Positions 60,926-64,000 of a stretch of DNA of 64,000 nucleotides are shown here, one piece after another (position 1 is the stretch's first letter; every line of letters begins with the position of its first letter). The notes beneath the pieces are model-generated. The model saw only the letters and a list, made by a program, of their open reading frames with translations, had not been told where the DNA came from and did not search any database. The DNA is taken from positions 682,001 to 746,000 of the forward strand of contig JBGALE010000003.1 in the NCBI GenBank assembly GCA_044223995.1. Direction: 5' to 3'. The translations under genes were made by a program, and so were the position numbers. Origin of the DNA: JACMLD01 sp044223995 (lineage in GTDB: Bacteria > Bacteroidota > Bacteroidia > Chitinophagales > Chitinophagaceae).

Positions 60926-63178
60926 TTACTGAATATAATTAAACCGCGCTTTCTTTTCGCCAATCATAATATCAAATTCTCCCGGTTCGGTAACGGTTTT
61001 CAGTTGCGCATTTACAAATGCGAGATCATTTTTACCGATGGTGAATACTACTTTTTTACTTTCACCGGGTTGTAACTGAATTTTCTGAAATGCACGCAGC
61101 CGCCTTACACTCGGGGTAATACTTGCATACAAATCGGCTGTGTACAATTCCACCGAATGGGCACCAGCCATTTTACCGGTATTGGTAACCGTTATCTCCA
61201 CATTGAGTTTATCATTTCCTTTCAGGGTGGTTTTGTTCAATGTAATATCGCTGTAGGAAAAACTGGTATAACTCAATCCCCATCCAAAAGGAAACAATGG
61301 TTTGTATCCATCCATGGTTACATTTTCATTGAATATTTCGCGCACATCTTCAGTTGGCTTGCGATCGTACGTGACCATTTCTCCCATACTGCGCGGGTAA
61401 CTAAAAGGCAACCGGCCGGATGGATTGTAATCACCAAATAACACATCAGCAATGGCTTCCGCAGATTTCTTACCGGTCCAGTAGGTCATTAAAATACCTT
61501 TTACACCTGGTTCGATACTGGTAATCAATCTCGGCCTTCCCTCTGTTAATACCAGCAATACGGGTTTGCCGGTTGCAATGGCGGCTCTTGTAAGGTTGAG
61601 CTGATCTTCTGCCAGTACGAGATCCATAATATTACCGGGACTCTCTGCATAGGCGTTTTCACCAATACACAATACAATAACATCTGCATTGGCAGCAGCG
61701 GCGGTTAATTTTTGCGCATCCACATTATCCTTCGCATCAAAACCCTTAACGGTTGTGGTGATGACATTGGCCGCACCAATTTTATCAGTAATGGCCTGCA
61801 ATATTGTTTTGCTGTCGGATGGATACCATCTTTCATCATTTCCCTGCCAGGTATAACTCCAGCAACCATTCAATGCAGTAATACTTTGTGCAGAAGGGCC
61901 GGCCACCAATACTTTTGTATTTTTTGACAGCGGTAAAATATTATTGTCGTTCTTCAGCAATGTCATGGCTTCCCTTGCTGCATCAAGTGCCAGTTGCTGG
62001 TAAGCGGGCAAACCAAAATTGCCAATGGCTGCAGGTTCAGGATAGGGATTGTCCATCAACCCAAGTTTCATTTTCAATACCAGTATGCGGCGCACCGCAT
62101 CATTGATGCGGCTCATGGGCACTTCGCCTTTCTGTACAGCTTCCTTTAATAAATCAAAAAAAGAAAAATCACCGGGAACCATACTCATATCAATGCCTGC
62201 ATTGATGGCCATAACCACCGCTGCCCTTGGTGTGGCTGCAACATGGTGCCTGGTATGCAAACGGATAATATCTTCCCAGTCCGTAACGATCATACCATCA
62301 AAGCCAAGTTCTTTTCTTAGTACATCGGTGAGTAAATATTTACTGGCATGAACAGGTGTGCCATTGATATCACCGGAGTTGATCATAATAGTGGAAGCGC
62401 CGGCTTTCACGGCTGCGCGAAACTGTGGCAGGTAAAATTCGCGCATTTCTATTTCCGGTAAATAAGCAGGCGTTCTATCCTTTCCTGTTCTTGCTGCAGA
62501 ATAACCGAGATAATGTTTCATGCAACTGGCAACAGCCGTTGGATTCTTCAAACCATCTTCTTCATACGCTTTTATGGCTGCACTGCCCATCACTGTTCCT
62601 ATGTATACATCTTCTCCATAAGTTTCCGGGAACCTTGACCACAAAGGCTGACGGCCGCAATCCAGTACCGGTGCATAATTCCACCGTACACCCGATGCGC
62701 GCAGTTCTTTGGCAGTTGTTTTGGCGGCTGCGATGGCCAGTGCTGGATTACGCGTGGCTGCCATGGCTATATTTTGCGGAAACAACGTGGATTGTAAAGT
62801 ATATGTCTGTCCATGAATCCCATCAAGACCGTATATAACGGGAATGTTTAACCGCGTTTTCTTTTCCTCATCCTGCAGTTGTGTAATGATATTGCGCCAT
62901 TGTTCTGCAGGTAGGGCATGGGCCGTGGTATTCAGCACAGAGCCTACTTTATAGTCCTGTATGGCCTTTTTTACGAGCGCAGGATCGAGCGTACCATCCT
63001 GGTTGCCCCAGCCGCCTTTTGCAATCACGGCAAGGGTTACTTCCGTCATCTGTCCCACTTTTTCGTCCAGCGTCATTTTACTGATGATGGCATCTGCTTT
63101 GGCATTCAGGGGATTTTGTGCGTTGGAGTTTTGCAGCAGGAACAGGATGCCTGCGGCAAGTGTGAGGATATATTTCAT
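60926..63178 (-). CDS. GH3 beta-glycosidase (BglX-like)
   Basis: 750 residues with signal peptide (MKYILTLAAGILFLLQNSNAQ). GH3 N-terminal barrel: IYGLDGIHGQTYTLQSTLFPQNIAMAATRNP, KHYLGYSA, nucleophile Asp300 in GFDGMIVTDWEDI. The alpha/beta sandwich follows (CIGENAYAESPGN), and then the fibronectin-type-III-like C-terminal domain (LNVEITVTNTGKMAGAHSVELY). Periplasmic beta-glucosidase or exo-acting enzyme; in this cluster it may trim glucose units of glucomannan. Stop lies 6 bp from the convergent AraC gene. Confidence 0.93.
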   Translation of the reverse strand: MKYILTLAAGILFLLQNSNAQNPLNAKADAIISKMTLDEKVGQMTEVTLAVIAKGGWGNQDGTLDPALVKKAIQDYKVGSVLNTTAHALPAEQWRNIITQLQDEEKKTRLNIPVIYGLDGIHGQTYTLQSTLFPQNIAMAATRNPALAIAAAKTTAKELRASGVRWNYAPVLDCGRQPLWSRFPETYGEDVYIGTVMGSAAIKAYEEDGLKNPTAVASCMKHYLGYSAARTGKDRTPAYLPEIEMREFYLPQFRAAVKAGASTIMINSGDINGTPVHASKYLLTDVLRKELGFDGMIVTDWEDIIRLHTRHHVAATPRAAVVMAINAGIDMSMVPGDFSFFDLLKEAVQKGEVPMSRINDAVRRILVLKMKLGLMDNPYPEPAAIGNFGLPAYQQLALDAAREAMTLLKNDNNILPLSKNTKVLVAGPSAQSITALNGCWSYTWQGNDERWYPSDSKTILQAITDKIGAANVITTTVKGFDAKDNVDAQKLTAAAANADVIVLCIGENAYAESPGNIMDLVLAEDQLNLTRAAIATGKPVLLVLTEGRPRLITSIEPGVKGILMTYWTGKKSAEAIADVLFGDYNPSGRLPFSYPRSMGEMVTYDRKPTEDVREIFNENVTMDGYKPLFPFGWGLSYTSFSYSDITLNKTTLKGNDKLNVEITVTNTGKMAGAHSVELYTADLYASITPSVRRLRAFQKIQLQPGESKKVVFTIGKNDLAFVNAQLKTVTEPGEFDIMIGEKKARFNYIQ

Positions 63179-63395
63179 ACTGGCAGTTTGAATCGGTTAA
63201 TAAATCGACCACCCAAAGGAAAGTTTTCCCTTGTTTTGTACAAAGTACTATTTTATCCCATTCCCTGTAGAATTTTCCCCTGTACACGAATAGAACCAGC
63301 AAACAAACATCCGTTTTACCGCATACATCAAATAATCAAGTAGATTTGGTTTTATTTTTTAACCATCGGGCTCAGCACAAAACAGGCAATGCTAT

Positions 63396-64000
63396 ATGAC
63401 TAGAAAAACAGCCAGCGTCAGGATATTCGCAGTGTTAATCCTGGCAGCGGTGGGCGCTTTTTTAATTCCCTGGAAAAACAAACAGGCTGCTACTGCTTTT
63501 TCGCCGAAGGCCATCCTTGTGCCTTCCGATACATTTGTCTTTAAATCATTTGTTGACTGCAATATGGCCGAAGCATGGATTGGTGATACCTTTCGCATTT
63601 TCCCCGGTAAATATGGTGAAGACCCATTGTGGGGTTATTCCAATAACCTGAAGTTTGCTAATGGCAAAAATGCAGATGAAGCTTTTCTCCGCAACACAAA
63701 TGAATTCACCGAACCGTCATTGCCTCCAAATGTTCCGCCCGGTACAGATGGGCTGCACGGCGCCGTATGGTTTGAAACCGTTTACCAGGATACAAAGGAC
63801 AAATCAGGAAAGACATTATATGCGGTTTATCATAACGAAAACTATCCGGCCACACTGCCCTACGATGCGGCGACAGGAAAAGGTTATATCAATAAAAACT
63901 GGCCGGAGGGATTAACAGGTGACACAACGGCTGCTGCTGTTTGCCGTATTGGTATTATGAAATCAACCGACGGTGGCCGAAGCTGGAGCAATAGGGGAAT
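63396..64000 (+). CDS. Secreted protein with Asp-box-like motif, 3' end cut by window edge
   Basis: An open frame from the ATG at 63396 to the window edge (201 codons, no stop). An N-terminal hydrophobic segment (FAVLILAAVGAFLIP) is a signal or anchor. The following sequence includes DCNMAEAWIGDTFRIFPGKYGEDP, TDGLHGAVWFETVYQD and YAVYHNENYP, then MKSTDGGRSWSNRG, an Asp-box (BNR) motif typical of sialidase-like propellers. Probably a glycoside hydrolase or lyase-like secreted propeller; the rest lies outside the window. Confidence 0.7.
   Translation, partial: MTRKTASVRIFAVLILAAVGAFLIPWKNKQAATAFSPKAILVPSDTFVFKSFVDCNMAEAWIGDTFRIFPGKYGEDPLWGYSNNLKFANGKNADEAFLRNTNEFTEPSLPPNVPPGTDGLHGAVWFETVYQDTKDKSGKTLYAVYHNENYPATLPYDAATGKGYINKNWPEGLTGDTTAAAVCRIGIMKSTDGGRSWSNRG

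Overview
The window looks like a chromosomal segment of a member of the Bacteroidota, most likely the Chitinophagaceae or a close relative. The evidence is a type IX secretion (gliding CHU_C-type) C-terminal domain, many lipoproteins with Bacteroidota-style signal peptides, LytTR/propeller two-component genes, TACTTTCG/TANNTTTG-type -7 promoter boxes, weak or absent Shine-Dalgarno sequences, and a complete B. fragilis-type mannan pathway. I saw no rRNA, tRNA, CRISPR array, phage, transposase or SusC/SusD pair.

Layout. (1) 0-9 kb: mostly short housekeeping or hypothetical genes (T9SS cargo, MscL, OmpA-like, TfoX-like, DUF1508, DUF2188, an XRE-like regulator, GNAT), separated by unusual repeat islands. 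(2) 9.4-24.9 kb: a sulfur block. It holds cysM; a cysH-D-N-E-K operon with a polycysteine leader ORF; cobA-cysJ-cysI; a siroheme-synthase/TauE fusion; an outer-membrane DUF2490 protein; and metX, an OsmC gene and metZ. Together these reduce sulfate to sulfide, make siroheme, and fix sulfide into cysteine and homocysteine. Four transcription units carry a shared palindrome, AGTCTAC-N7-GTAGACT, as a candidate sulfur operator. (3) 25-32.4 kb: an AraC regulator, then a minus-strand operon of two YceI proteins, two CxxCH lipoproteins, an OB-fold protein and a propeller histidine kinase with a LytTR regulator. (4) 32.7-43.1 kb: lipoproteins, a flavodoxin-reductase-like oxidoreductase, a CBS protein, a TolB-like protein, a D-serine/D-threonine catabolic operon (GntP permease, RidA, DSD1-type enzyme) and an FAD monooxygenase. 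(5) 43.4-54 kb: MutS2 without Smr domain, lipoprotein MsrA, bifunctional nuclease, IspE, rhomboid, ornithine aminotransferase and a VIT1-type transporter. (6) 54-63.2 kb: mannan utilisation (epimerase, GH130 phosphorylase, Na+ symporter, GH26, AraC, GH3). Partial genes lie at both edges.

Two things stand out. First, a 23-codon leader ending in five consecutive Cys codons lies directly in front of cysH, just downstream of the candidate operator, which suggests two-layer control by cysteine supply. Second, at least eight intergenic islands are built almost wholly from imperfect 7-bp repeats (TAAGTTN, AATTCTT, TAGTTTT, GACTNCT, AAACTNT, CCAAATA, GGCGGGA types). Each island abuts a stop codon, and two of them are clearly homologous. 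I know of no described element in this phylum with this structure; the nearest analogy is the heptanucleotide STRR repeats of cyanobacteria.
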